DNA of 64,000 nucleotides from JBMOGA01 sp049318625 (GTDB lineage Bacteria > Pseudomonadota > Alphaproteobacteria > Rhizobiales > Hyphomicrobiaceae): positions 43,152 through 107,151 of the forward strand of contig JBMOGA010000008.1 of assembly GCA_049318625.1 (NCBI GenBank), given 5' to 3'. The notes beneath the pieces are model-generated. The model had not been told where the DNA came from, ran no database searches, and saw only the letters and a list, made by a program, of their open reading frames with translations. Both the position numbers and the translations under genes were made by a program. This document shows positions 10,659-19,490 of the stretch, in pieces (the first letter of the stretch is position 1; each line of letters starts with the position of its first letter).

Positions 10659-11432
10659 TTATTTGGCCGTGTACCCGCCGTCGACGGCGATTATCTGGCC
10701 GGTGACGTAATGGCTCGCCCGCGCGGCGAGGAAGATGGTGGCGCCGTCGAGGTCGGCCAGTTGGCCGTTGCGGCCGATGGCGGTCATGCGGGCGTGGTGG
10801 TCGGCGACCTTGGCATCGGCGAACACCGCCGCGGTCAACTCGGTGGGGAAGAACCCTGGTGCGATCGCGTTGGCGACGATGCCGTGGCGCGACCACGCCT
10901 CGGTCATGGCGCGGGTCAACTGGCCGATGCCGGCCTTGGAGGCGCCATAGGGCATGCCGTTCGGGAAGGCCCGGAACGTCTGCAGCGAGGCGATGTTGAT
11001 GATGTTGCCCTGCCCCTTGGCGATCATGGCGGGGACGAGCGCGCGGGCCAGGAAGAACGGCACCGAGAGATTGAGCGTGAGCGTGGTGTTCCAGACCTCG
11101 GCCGTGAGGGCGTCCGGCGGCAGGCGCGGATTGATGCCCGCGGCGTTGACGAGGATGTCCGGCGCGCCGAACGGCGTGCTCGCGGCTGCGGCGACGCCGT
11201 CCAGACGATCGAGATCGAGCAGATCGGCGTCGAGCGCACACGCCCGCCCGCCCGTCTCCGCGATGTCCGCCACCGCGGCGTCGAGCTGCGCGCGGCGGCG
11301 GGCGAGCAGCACGACGGCGGCGCCGGCCCGTGCCAGCGTCGTGGCCATGTGCCGGCCGATGCCGCTCGATGCGCCGGTCACCAGGGCGACACGGCCGGCG
11401 AGGGAGAAGAGTTCGGCGACGAACTGTGTCAT
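10659..11432 (-). CDS. SDR oxidoreductase, gluconate 5-dehydrogenase-like
   Basis: A 257-residue short-chain dehydrogenase/reductase. The cofactor motif TGASSGIG is near residue 20, followed by NAAG near 95, a catalytic serine in NIASLQT, the YGASK catalytic pair near 160, and the C-terminal IIAVDGGYTAK typical of the classical SDR subfamily. The N-terminal FSLAGRVALVTG is like gluconate 5-dehydrogenases. It is the first firm gene of an operon with the zinc dehydrogenase downstream, which supports a role in interconverting a sugar acid through two oxidoreductions. Substrate not proven. Confidence 0.85.
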   Translation of the reverse strand: MTQFVAELFSLAGRVALVTGASSGIGRHMATTLARAGAAVVLLARRRAQLDAAVADIAETGGRACALDADLLDLDRLDGVAAAASTPFGAPDILVNAAGINPRLPPDALTAEVWNTTLTLNLSVPFFLARALVPAMIAKGQGNIINIASLQTFRAFPNGMPYGASKAGIGQLTRAMTEAWSRHGIVANAIAPGFFPTELTAAVFADAKVADHHARMTAIGRNGQLADLDGATIFLAARASHYVTGQIIAVDGGYTAK

Positions 11433-11807
11433 GGCATCAACTCCGCACCGGATCGACCGTGTCGAAGGTGGCGCCGGTCGCCGTAGGTCGCCGTCGGCAG
11501 GTATTCGATGGCCATGGCTGTCTTGCTGCTCTGCTCAAAGAGGCACCGTGAGGGCCGGCTTCGTTCGTGCGCCGCAGGGAAGACGGTGATGTTGTCCTCC
11601 CATTGGCGGACTGAGAAGTGGAGGGAGCGGATATAGCAGACGTGCTTGCGGCGCATGGGCCGGGTTTCCTCGACGGCCCAGCGCTCGGCCGCGCCGGGCT
11701 CGACCACCGCGCCGAGGGCGCTGGCCCGGATCGGTGCCGTGGCGGCTGGTAAGTGGGCACAGGACGCCATCACATCCGCGGCCGCATCGGGCCGCCGGGG
11801 GCGGCGG
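11433..11807. other. Gap with no convincing gene (possible weak 114-aa frame)
   Basis: About 375 bases between two minus-strand genes. A minus-strand frame from 11773 to 11429 would encode 114 residues and overlap the SDR start codon by ATGA. Its composition (many R, H, S, no recognisable motif) looks like non-coding sequence, so I do not call it a gene. The SDR promoter is presumably here. I saw no clear terminator or RNA structure. Confidence 0.4.
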
Positions 11808-13019
11808 TCACTTGATCTTCCGGAATGTGAAATCGCAGGGGCGCAGTTCGATGCGGGAGCCGGTGCCGCTGGTCGCCGCGAATTTGGCCGCGATCGTGAA
11901 CGTGTAGGCGAGGCCCGGGGGCGCGCGGCCGACGGTCAGGCTCGAATGGCCGGAGATCCCGTCGGCTGCGATGGTGCTGGTGCCATCGGGGCCGACGTTG
12001 CCTTCGAGCTTGAGGTAGCCGGGCTTGCCGGCTTCTCCGCGCGCGGCGAGGAACCGGCCGTCCTGGACCCGGCCTGAGAACGTCGTCCGGTAGCCTTTGG
12101 CATCGCGACTCGGCGCACAGGTCTGGGTGACCTCCCAGAGCCCGTCGAACGGGGTTGGCGGGGGCGCCTTCCCGTCGAGCGGCGCCATGTGGCGCACGGC
12201 CGGGGGAGCGGCGAGAGCGATCTGGGGAGCGGGCCTCGGCGCCGTCTCGGCCCCGTCCGGCGCGACGAAGTAGAAATCACCTTCCAGGGACGAGTTGTCC
12301 CAAGGCGTCTGCGCGTTGGCCGTGGCGCGGCGGACCTCCGAGCGAACCAGCGTGAGCAAGCGGCGCACTTCGAGGCCCGGGGTTGCGATATGGCGCAGCA
12401 GCGCCGATGTGAAGGGGCTGTTGACGCTGTCGCCGTCGGCGTCGGCGGCAACGGCGCCGGGGGCGGCCGCGAATGCGATCAGTGTGCCGACGGCCGCCTG
12501 CACCTGGCCGAGGCCCGCGCGGACCGACATGCCCCGACCGCCCGTGGCCAGCCGGGCGCGGAAGGGATTGTCGCGGCAGGCATCGAGGAACACCAGATTG
12601 ACCAGGGCGCGGCCCGCGGTCTGTTCCAGCACGGCCTCCAGGTCGATCGCCTCGAAGCGCAGGTCGCGCGGGGCGACCACTTGCGTATCGGCCGGCAACA
12701 GCCAGTTGCGGCCGTCAACCTCGACGGCATGGCCGGCATAATAGAACAGCGCGGCCTCCGCTCCGGCCGCCTCCGACCCGAACTTGCGGATGGCGCGTTC
12801 GATCTCCGTGCGGCCGCCGTCGGTCACGACATCGACCGCGAATCCGACGTTCTGCAGCGCCTGTCCGATCCCGCGCGCGTCGTTGACGGCGTTGGGCAGT
12901 GGCGCGACATGCCGATACCCCCCGACGCCGACGACCAGGGCGACGCGCTTCGGGGCCGCCCACGCCGGTTCCGCAAGGCCGGCGAGCAGGACGATCAGGG
13001 CTCCGACCAGCTTCCACAT
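11808..13019 (-). CDS. Exported caspase-family (C14) peptidase
   Basis: A 403-residue protein with a signal peptide (LVGALIVLLAGLAEPAWAA) followed by a caspase p20-like domain. It starts RVALVVGVGGY, has the catalytic His97 in YYAGHAVEV and the catalytic Cys148 in FLDACRDNPF, and continues into a p10-like part (SPFTSALLRHI). From about residue 270 a separate beta-rich C-terminal domain begins (FDGLWEVTQTC ... ELRPCDF). It would act in the periplasm. Such metacaspase-like proteins are common in alphaproteobacteria, but targets are mostly unknown. The ATG at 13019 is preferred because it places the hydrophobic core next to the start. It is divergent from the SDR operon. Confidence 0.88.
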   Translation of the reverse strand: MWKLVGALIVLLAGLAEPAWAAPKRVALVVGVGGYRHVAPLPNAVNDARGIGQALQNVGFAVDVVTDGGRTEIERAIRKFGSEAAGAEAALFYYAGHAVEVDGRNWLLPADTQVVAPRDLRFEAIDLEAVLEQTAGRALVNLVFLDACRDNPFRARLATGGRGMSVRAGLGQVQAAVGTLIAFAAAPGAVAADADGDSVNSPFTSALLRHIATPGLEVRRLLTLVRSEVRRATANAQTPWDNSSLEGDFYFVAPDGAETAPRPAPQIALAAPPAVRHMAPLDGKAPPPTPFDGLWEVTQTCAPSRDAKGYRTTFSGRVQDGRFLAARGEAGKPGYLKLEGNVGPDGTSTIAADGISGHSSLTVGRAPPGLAYTFTIAAKFAATSGTGSRIELRPCDFTFRKIK

Positions 13020-13182
13020 GGCGCGATGACCCGTTTGCCTCTTCCAATTCAATTACGCGACAATCCATGGCTGTGCCAAGTCTCCCAGGGAACACCGTAA
13101 AGCTCGCAACGGGGACCTTTCGAAGCGGGGCTCGCCGCGACCGGCCGGCATCGGTAGAGTGGCGCAAAACGGGAGGACCGAC

Positions 13183-13929
13183 ATGGCGGACGTATTGATC
13201 ATCACCGGTGCGAGCCGGGGCATCGGCGCGGCGACGGCGCGGCTCGCAGGCGCGCGCGGCTGGGCGGTCGCGGTCAACTACAATGCCAGCGCCGCCGCGG
13301 CCGAGCAGGTCGTCCGGGACATCGAGGCAACCGGCGGGCGGGCGATCGCCGTCAAGGCCGACGTCTCCACCGAGGCCGGGGCGGTTCACTTGTTCGCCGA
13401 AGTCGACCGGCGTCTCGGCCGGGTCAAGGGCCTGTTCAACAACGCCGGCACGGTTCACGTTGCCAAGCCGCTGCAGGAGATGACCGCGGACGAAGCCGAT
13501 GCATTGTGGCGCACCAACATCACAAGCCAGATCCTGTGTGCCCGCGAGGCCGCCAAGCGCATGTCGACGCGCAGCGGAGGCCCCGGCGGGGCCATCGTCA
13601 ACATGTCGTCGGCGGCGGCCTACATCGGCGGCGGCGGCGGCCTGTTGATGTACGCGGCGTCGAAGGGGGCGATCGACACGCTGACGCGCGGCATGTCCTC
13701 CGAGCTCAGCCCCCAGGGCATCCGCGTCAATGGCGTGCGGCCGGGGCTGATCGAGACCACCATCCACGATGCGACCGGCGTCGAGAACCGCATTCAGAAG
13801 CTGCTGCCGTCCGTCCCGATGGGTCGCAGCGGTCAGCCCGAGGAAGTCGGCGAGGCGGTGCTCTGGCTGCTGTCGGACGCGGCGTCCTATGTGACCAACA
13901 CGTTCGTCGACATCGGCGGCGGACGGTGA
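13183..13929 (+). CDS. SDR family oxidoreductase
   Basis: A 248-residue classical short-chain dehydrogenase with TGASRGIG near the N-terminus, NNAG near residue 88, NMSSAAAY (catalytic Ser), YAASKGA (Tyr-Lys pair) and GGGR at the end. A ribosome binding site GGGAGG lies seven bases ahead of the ATG. Its stop overlaps the GTG of the MFS transporter (GTGA), so the two are translationally coupled. The closest sense is a sugar or 3-oxoacyl type reductase; substrate unknown. Confidence 0.88.
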   Translation: MADVLIITGASRGIGAATARLAGARGWAVAVNYNASAAAAEQVVRDIEATGGRAIAVKADVSTEAGAVHLFAEVDRRLGRVKGLFNNAGTVHVAKPLQEMTADEADALWRTNITSQILCAREAAKRMSTRSGGPGGAIVNMSSAAAYIGGGGGLLMYAASKGAIDTLTRGMSSELSPQGIRVNGVRPGLIETTIHDATGVENRIQKLLPSVPMGRSGQPEEVGEAVLWLLSDAASYVTNTFVDIGGGR

Positions 13930-15134
13930 CAATCGAGGGGCGCCGCGCCGGTCCCGTCTGGCTGGCGGTCGGCGGGCTGCTGGCGCTGGCGGCGGCGATC
14001 GGCATCGGCCGCTTCGTCTACACGCCGATCCTGCCGCCGATGATGGCCGACCTCGGTCTCACGAAGAGCGAGGCCGGGTTGATCGCCTCGGCCAACTTCG
14101 TCGGCTACCTGCTCGGAGCTATCGCGGGAAGTGCTGCCGTGCCGCAGGGCTCGGAGCGGCGGTTTCTGCTGGCCGCTCTGGCGATCAGCGCGCTGACGAC
14201 CGCAGCCATGGCGGCCGTATCGTCGGTCATGGCGATGGCGGCGCTGCGCTTCGCTGGTGGCCTCGCCAGCGCGTTCGTCATGGTGTTCGCGTCGACGCTG
14301 GTACTGGAGCGCCTCGCCGCCCAGGGCCGGGCCAATCTCGCCGACGTCCACTTCGCCGGGGTCGGGGCCGGCATTGCCGCCTCGGCGGTACTGGTCGCGG
14401 CTCTGGGCGCCGCCGGGGCCGACTGGCGGCAGCTGTGGTGGGGCTCCGGACTGCTGGCGGCAGGCGGTCTCGCCGCCGTCGCCGCGCTCGTGCCGGCCGC
14501 CGGGGCGCGCCCGGCAACCGCCGCCGCGGGATCGCGCTTGTCTGGCGCCCAGCGTGCGACGCTCGCGCGCTATGCCCTCGCCTACGGACTGTTCGGCTTC
14601 GGCTACGTGATCACCGCGACCTTCCTGGTCGCGATCGTGCGGGGCGATCCCACCATGCGGCCGCTGGAACCGGTGGTGTGGATTCTGGTCGGCGTGACGG
14701 CAGCGCCTTCGGTGGCGATCTGGGGGCGGATCGGGCGGCGGATCGGGATCGGCCTCGCCTTCGCCATCGCCTGCGTGATCGAGGCCGTCGGCATTCTGGC
14801 GTGCATCTGGCCGGGCGGTCCGTTCGGCGCCAGCGTCGCCGCCCTGGTGCTCGGCGCCACCTTGATGGGCATCACGGCTCTCGGACTGATGGGCGCGCGC
14901 GCACTGGCGCCGGCCAATCCGCGGCGGATCCTCGCGCTGATGACGGCGGCATTCGGATCGGGTCAGATCGTCGGACCGATCGCCGCCGGGTTCGTCTTCG
15001 ACCTCACGGACAGCTTCGCGATGCCGACACTCGGCGCCGCCGTCGCACTGCTGGCTGCGGCGGCCATCGTGCCCCGTGAAGGCGCTATCTCGACCGGCGG
15101 CGCGACGGTATCGTCGGCGAGCCCTTCACAGTGA
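13926..15134 (+). CDS. YbfB/YjiJ-type MFS transporter
   Basis: A 402-residue, very hydrophobic protein with about 12 membrane segments. The first helix region contains GIGRFVYTPILPPMM, followed by the loop LGLTKSEAGLIAS and ANFVGYLLGA, which is characteristic of the YbfB/YjiJ branch of the major facilitator superfamily. Cargo is not known. The start is the GTG that overlaps the SDR stop (GTGA); there is no separate ribosome binding site, which fits coupled translation. The deacetylase gene follows after 28 bases. Confidence 0.88.
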   Translation: MTIEGRRAGPVWLAVGGLLALAAAIGIGRFVYTPILPPMMADLGLTKSEAGLIASANFVGYLLGAIAGSAAVPQGSERRFLLAALAISALTTAAMAAVSSVMAMAALRFAGGLASAFVMVFASTLVLERLAAQGRANLADVHFAGVGAGIAASAVLVAALGAAGADWRQLWWGSGLLAAGGLAAVAALVPAAGARPATAAAGSRLSGAQRATLARYALAYGLFGFGYVITATFLVAIVRGDPTMRPLEPVVWILVGVTAAPSVAIWGRIGRRIGIGLAFAIACVIEAVGILACIWPGGPFGASVAALVLGATLMGITALGLMGARALAPANPRRILALMTAAFGSGQIVGPIAAGFVFDLTDSFAMPTLGAAVALLAAAAIVPREGAISTGGATVSSASPSQ

Positions 15135-15162
15135 GTCCGCGAGCGATCGACCGCACGAGGCG

Positions 15163-16224
15163 ATGATGGATGTCTTCTTCTCCGAGACGCAGCTCGACCA
15201 TGCCCCGCAGCAGTTCATGGTGGCGGGCCGGATCGTCGCCCCGGTCGAGACGCCGGACCGGGCCGATCGTCTGCGCAGCCGGCTGAAATCCGCCGGTCTT
15301 GCGATCGTGACACCGGTGGACCGTGGCCGCGGGCCGATCGCTGCGGTCCACGCCAGCGACTATCTCGATTTCCTGTCGGTGGCGCATGCCGAGTTCCGGC
15401 TTCTGCCGGGTGCCGGCGTCGAGGTGCTGGCGAACGTCCATCCCTATGCCGGCGCGGGCGCCGATCTGGCCCCGCGCGAGCGGCCGCGGCCGGCCGGCAT
15501 CGTTGCCCGAGCCGGGTGGTATCTGGGCGACATGGCGGTGGGGATCGGCCCGAGCACGTGGCCGGCCGCCTATGCATCGGCGCAATCGGCTATCGCGGCG
15601 GCGGAAGCGGTCGTGGGCGGCGCCCGGGAGGCCTTCGCGCTGTGCCGGCCGCCCGGCCATCACGCCTACAGCGACCGGGCGTCGGGGTTCTGCTTTCTGA
15701 ACAGCGCCGCCATCGCCGCCGAGGTGCTGCGCACGCGGTTCGGCCGCGTCGCCGTTCTCGATTTCGATACCCACCACGGGGACGGCACACAGGCCATTTT
15801 CTACCGGCGCGGCGATGTGTTCTATGGGTCGACCCACACCGATCCGGATGCCTACTACCCCTATTTCAGCGGCTATGCGGACGAGGTGGGCTATGGCGAG
15901 GGCAACGGCGCCAACCTGAACGTGCCGCTGGCCCCGGGCAGCGGCGATGAGGCGTTTCTGGACGCCAACCAGCGCCTGATCGTCGCGGCACTCGCGGCCG
16001 GAGCGGAGGCGCTGGTCGTCTCGGCCGGCTGGGACGCCCACCAGTCGGACCCGTTGTCGCGGCTCGCCGTGACGACCGGCGCCTACCGTACGCTCGGCGA
16101 TCTGTACGGCGAGTTGCCGCTCCCCACCGTGCTGGTGCAGGAGGGGGGCTATTCTCTGGCCGCCATCGACGAGATCGTGCCGGCTTTTCTCGGCGCCTTT
16201 CTCAATGAACGCCGATCGCCTTGA
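15163..16224 (+). CDS. Histone deacetylase-like / acetylpolyamine amidohydrolase
   Basis: A 353-residue zinc hydrolase of the arginase/deacetylase fold. Diagnostic segments are CRPPGHHAY (the catalytic histidine pair, His166-His167), FCFLNSAAI and VLDFDTHHGDGTQ (residues about 198-210, zinc-binding Asp and His). STHTDPDAYYPY, VSAGWDAHQSDPL and VQEGGYS also match. In bacteria such enzymes remove acetyl groups from polyamines or other small amines, or act on proteins; the exact substrate is open. It is third in a run SDR-MFS-deacetylase and may act on the compound the MFS protein moves. Confidence 0.9.
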   Translation: MMDVFFSETQLDHAPQQFMVAGRIVAPVETPDRADRLRSRLKSAGLAIVTPVDRGRGPIAAVHASDYLDFLSVAHAEFRLLPGAGVEVLANVHPYAGAGADLAPRERPRPAGIVARAGWYLGDMAVGIGPSTWPAAYASAQSAIAAAEAVVGGAREAFALCRPPGHHAYSDRASGFCFLNSAAIAAEVLRTRFGRVAVLDFDTHHGDGTQAIFYRRGDVFYGSTHTDPDAYYPYFSGYADEVGYGEGNGANLNVPLAPGSGDEAFLDANQRLIVAALAAGAEALVVSAGWDAHQSDPLSRLAVTTGAYRTLGDLYGELPLPTVLVQEGGYSLAAIDEIVPAFLGAFLNERRSP

Positions 16225-16268
16225 TTTTGTACCGCAGCGGCCTTCACTTGCGGTCCGGTCTTGCAACG

Positions 16269-17507
16269 ATGGATCTGCTCCTCATGCGCCTGCGACTCTG
16301 TCTGCTGGTCGTCCTCGGTCTGTTGCCCACGATGGCATCGGCCAACACGCCCCCTCCCCCGGCTGCCTCGCGCAACTGCCAGAACAGTGGCACGTTCGAA
16401 GCGTGGCTCGAGAAATTCCGCGCCGAGGCGGCCAAGGCTGGCATTTCCAGGCCGACCCTGACCAGCGCGCTCGACGGCATGACGCTCGACCCCTCGATCA
16501 TCTCGCGCGACCGGCGGCAGAGCTTTTTCTCGCAGACCTTCGCCGAGGTGGCATCCAAGCTCGCCACCAAGGGGCGCCAGCAGTCCGGTATTGCGGCGAT
16601 CAAGAAGCATCAGACGCACTTCGCGAAGGCCGCCGAGAAGTACGGGGTTCCCGCCGCGCCGATCGCCGCCTTCTGGGCGCTGGAAAGCGACTTCGGGTCC
16701 GGCATGGGCAATCTACCGGTGCTGCGCTCGCTGGCGACGCTCGCCTACGACTGCCGCCGCGGCGAGATGTTCCGGGGCGAGTTGCTGGCGGCCCTGCGCA
16801 TCATCGATCGCGGCGACTTGAAGCCTGCCGAGATGATCGGCTCGTGGGCCGGCGAACTCGGCCAGACGCAGTTCCTGCCGACGCACTATTGGAATCATGC
16901 CGTCGACGGTGACGGGGACGGAAAGCGCGATCTGATGCGCAGTCCCGCCGACATTATCGCCTCGACGGCGGCGTTCATGGCGAGCCTCGGGTGGCGGCGC
17001 GGCGAGCCTTGGCTCGAGGAAGTGTCGGTGCCGGCGGAGTTGCGCTGGGAGCAGGCGGATCTCGCCATCCAACATCCCCGCAGCCAGTGGGCGAAGTGGG
17101 GCGTGAAGAAGGTGGGCGGGACGGCGCTCGCGGCCGATGCCATGCCGGCCTCGCTGCATCTGCCGATGGGGCGCAATGGGCCGGCCTTCCTCGCCTACCA
17201 GAACTTCCAGGTCTATCTGCAATGGAACCAGGCTCTCACCTACGCGACGACGGCCGCTTATCTCGCCAACCGCATCGACGGCGCGCCACCCGTTTCGGCG
17301 GGACGCGCAGCGGTCGCGCCGTTCGGCCATCAGGAGATCCGCGATCTGCAGCAGATCTTGAAGAGCCGTGGTTTCTACGCGGGTGAGATCGACGGCAAGC
17401 TAGGTGCGGGATCGCGGGCTGCGGTGCGGGCCGCGCAGTTGAAGCTCGGCTTTCCGGCCGACGCTTATCCGACGCCGGAACTGCTGGAGCGGTTGAAGGC
17501 GAGATAG
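16269..17507 (+). CDS. Lytic murein transglycosylase, MltB family
   Basis: A 412-residue exported enzyme that cleaves peptidoglycan glycan strands non-hydrolytically. An N-terminal signal segment (LLLMRLRLCLLVVLGLLP) is followed by FEAWLEKFRAEAAKAGI, the catalytic Glu139 in FWALESDFGS, then GELGQTQFLPTHYW and VDGDGDGKRDL, typical of the SLT_2/MltB fold. The last 65 residues form a peptidoglycan-binding_1 domain (EIRDLQQILKSRGFYAGEIDG). The ATG at 16269 is chosen; a TTG overlapping the preceding stop is possible but unlikely. It follows the deacetylase by 44 bases. Confidence 0.92.
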   Translation: MDLLLMRLRLCLLVVLGLLPTMASANTPPPPAASRNCQNSGTFEAWLEKFRAEAAKAGISRPTLTSALDGMTLDPSIISRDRRQSFFSQTFAEVASKLATKGRQQSGIAAIKKHQTHFAKAAEKYGVPAAPIAAFWALESDFGSGMGNLPVLRSLATLAYDCRRGEMFRGELLAALRIIDRGDLKPAEMIGSWAGELGQTQFLPTHYWNHAVDGDGDGKRDLMRSPADIIASTAAFMASLGWRRGEPWLEEVSVPAELRWEQADLAIQHPRSQWAKWGVKKVGGTALAADAMPASLHLPMGRNGPAFLAYQNFQVYLQWNQALTYATTAAYLANRIDGAPPVSAGRAAVAPFGHQEIRDLQQILKSRGFYAGEIDGKLGAGSRAAVRAAQLKLGFPADAYPTPELLERLKAR

Positions 17508-17682
17508 TTGCCCGGCGCCCGCCGCTTCGGGCGCGGGGCCCGACGTGGTTGCGGCCGGAGCGAGGCACCGGCCTTGCCGCACTTCCAGCAACCTCGCGCG
17601 AAACTTGCGGCCGCCCGCGCGCGGGATTACGCCGAATCGCCGGCGCGTCTATGGCTTGGACTAGGTGGACCGGAGGCGCGCC

Positions 17683-17859
17683 ATGTCGAAGCAGATTGCG
17701 ATTGCTTCAACCCTCGTGGTGTTTGGCGTGGCGGGGCTGATGGCTTCGACGCTGGTGGCTGAGCGTGCGAACTCTGCACCCCGGACCTACGACATGACGA
17801 TGACCGTCGGCCGCGTGGACCTCACGAGCCGTACGAGCTTAGCCTGCCGAGAGACCTAA
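17683..17859 (+). CDS. Small exported or membrane-anchored peptide (58 aa)
   Basis: Starts MSKQIAIASTLVVFGVAGLM, a basic tip and hydrophobic helix, with a possible cleavage region near SAPRTYD, and then a short polar tail with one cysteine. The ribosome binding site CGGAGG lies six bases upstream of the ATG, which supports the call despite the size. No family recognised. It stands alone between the transglycosylase and a strong hairpin. Confidence 0.5.
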   Translation: MSKQIAIASTLVVFGVAGLMASTLVAERANSAPRTYDMTMTVGRVDLTSRTSLACRET

Positions 17860-17932
17860 CGGCTGGGGCGGGTCACGGTCGGAAGGGTCTGCGAGCCGGT
17901 TGCCGGCAAGACCGCTTCGGTCGAATAGAGGC

Positions 17933-17953
17933 GGGCGGCGCAGGGCGCCGCCC
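17933..17953. terminator. Strong bidirectional terminator hairpin
   Basis: A perfect nine-base stem (GGGCGGCGC and GCGCCGCCC) with a three-base loop sits between the plus-strand small gene and the minus-strand deacetylase stop at 17963. On the plus strand it is followed by TTCCCGTATTT. Its place between converging transcripts suggests it ends both. Confidence 0.65.
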
Positions 17954-17962
17954 TTCCCGTAT

Positions 17963-18811
17963 TTACTGGCTCTGGATGGTCTTGACGATGCTGGAGGTCG
18001 GGCGGTCCGGTCCGACCACGACGCCCTTGGTCTCGGCCTTGGCGGCCTCGTCGAACTCGGCCAACGTGGTGGCGGAGCCCTTGGCCTTCATGTGGACGAC
18101 CTTGTAGCCACCGGCCTTCAGCTCATCGAGCAGCGCCGGCAGCGCCTTGGCCGTGCTGGCCTGGAAATCGTGCATCAGGATGATGCCCTTGCCCTTCTTC
18201 TCGAGCTTCTGCATCACCGACTTCACGACGCCGTCGGCACTGCGGATCTTGAAGTCGAAGCTGTCGAGATCGTGCGAGAAGATCGCCAGATTGCGGGTGC
18301 CGAGATAGCTCACCTGCTCCTGCGGATCCTTCAGGAAGGGGAAGCGGAAGAACGGAGCCGGAGCGGCGCCGAGGCTCAGTTTGACGGCGCTCAGGCCCTT
18401 CTCGATCTCGGCGCGCGCCTTGTCCGGCGGGAGCTTGGCGAGGTCGGCGTGCGACCAGGTATGGGTGCCGATCGTGTGACCGCGGGTGGCGACGTCCTTG
18501 AGGATGTCGGGGTGATAGAGCGCGTGCTTGCCGATGGTGAAGAAGGTCGCCTTCACGCACTGGGCTTCAAGGGCCTCCAGTACCGCACGGGTGGACGGCC
18601 ATGGGCCGTCGTCGAAGGTCAGCACGACCTCCTTCGGCATCAGGAAATCGTGGACCTTGTATTGCTCGAAACCGAAGCCCGGGCCGCCGGTCGTGTCGAT
18701 CTCGACGGTGCGCGTCGTGCCGAGGGTGCCCGGCTTGGGACAGGCGGCCGCCGGTGCGGCCAGCAGCAGCGCTGCCGTGAGCGCCGTGGTCAAACGTGCG
18801 AGCAAACGCAT
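17963..18811 (-). CDS. Exported polysaccharide deacetylase (NodB-like, CE4)
   Basis: A 282-residue protein with a signal peptide (RLTTALTAALLLAAPAAACP) and a NodB homology domain. Motif 1 is LTFDDGPWPS (catalytic and metal aspartates). Motif 2 is GTHTWSHAD (metal histidines). Motif 3 is FRFPF, motif 4 is HDLDSFDF, and motif 5 is ILMHDFQ. All catalytic residues of carbohydrate esterase family 4 are present, so it should remove N-acetyl groups from peptidoglycan or another exported glycan. The start at 18811 gives a clean signal peptide and has GGGGGA upstream. It faces the lytic transglycosylase across a terminator, consistent with two unrelated wall genes. Confidence 0.92.
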   Translation of the reverse strand: MRLLARLTTALTAALLLAAPAAACPKPGTLGTTRTVEIDTTGGPGFGFEQYKVHDFLMPKEVVLTFDDGPWPSTRAVLEALEAQCVKATFFTIGKHALYHPDILKDVATRGHTIGTHTWSHADLAKLPPDKARAEIEKGLSAVKLSLGAAPAPFFRFPFLKDPQEQVSYLGTRNLAIFSHDLDSFDFKIRSADGVVKSVMQKLEKKGKGIILMHDFQASTAKALPALLDELKAGGYKVVHMKAKGSATTLAEFDEAAKAETKGVVVGPDRPTSSIVKTIQSQ

Positions 18812-18908
18812 AGGCGAATCCCCCAAGAGTTGCAGCGGTCGCGGCACCCTGTCTGCTTCGCTGCGATTGGGCAAGACCCGGGCGCCCGGTTTCTGACCGA
18901 GATTGGGG

Positions 18909-19490
18909 TCAGCGCGCCGGCTTCAGCCGGGCCTCGGTCGCATAGGGGGCGGTGGCGCTCAGCCAGGCCAGCAGCTCGCGCGGGTGCACGTCCGGCGGAT
19001 GCACCGGATAGAAGGCGCGCTCGATCGTGCCCCTGTTCAGGACCAGAGTCAGCCGCATCAGGTAGCGCACACCACCGGTCTCGAACGTCGGCAGGCGCAG
19101 CGCGTCGCGCAGGGCGCCCGATTCGTCACTCAGGACCTCGAACGGCAGCTTGTTGCGCTCGACGAAGGCGCGTTGCCAGGACGTGCTCTGGCCCGACAGC
19201 GCGAGCACGCGGACGCCGATGCCCTCGAAGCCGGTGAAAAGGTTGGCCACGGCGATCAGACCCGGCGTGGAGCCGTGGGCGCCTGGAATATCGTCCCAGC
19301 GCGGCGGGTTGTCGGCGCCCGGCTGGCCGGTCCACGGATAGACGAACAGGGCCGTGCGCTCGGCGATCTCGGACAGCACGATCGACCGGCCGCTGGTCGT
19401 CGGCAGGGCCATGGCCGGGATTGCGGTTCCTCGCACGAGATGGGCGGCGGCATCGTCGGCCACGGGGGCAGGCCAGGGCCACGCGTTCAT
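18909..19490 (-). CDS. Cysteine-free peroxiredoxin-like paralogue
   Basis: A 193-residue protein clearly homologous to the adjacent peroxiredoxin over its full length (shared VYPWTGQPG/AYPRTGQPG, IPGAHGSTP/IPGARGCTP, LPF..LSD, ALRLPT, FYPV.PPD). The active site is destroyed: the peroxidatic position is Ser74 and the resolving position is Ile79, and the whole protein contains no cysteine. It cannot be a thiol peroxidase. The gene is nevertheless intact, overlaps the upstream gene by ATGA and keeps good coding quality, so it is probably maintained, perhaps as a partner or regulator of the active copy. Confidence 0.85.
   Translation of the reverse strand: MNAWPWPAPVADDAAAHLVRGTAIPAMALPTTSGRSIVLSEIAERTALFVYPWTGQPGADNPPRWDDIPGAHGSTPGLIAVANLFTGFEGIGVRVLALSGQSTSWQRAFVERNKLPFEVLSDESGALRDALRLPTFETGGVRYLMRLTLVLNRGTIERAFYPVHPPDVHPRELLAWLSATAPYATEARLKPAR

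Noticed and set aside
11429..11773. 114-codon minus frame overlapping the SDR start by ATGA
   Set aside because: Composition resembles non-coding sequence and no motif or good ribosome binding site is seen; the overlap alone is not enough.
17900..19237. Long plus-strand frame opposite the polysaccharide deacetylase
   Set aside because: Antisense to a gene with all five CE4 motifs; no protein-like features.
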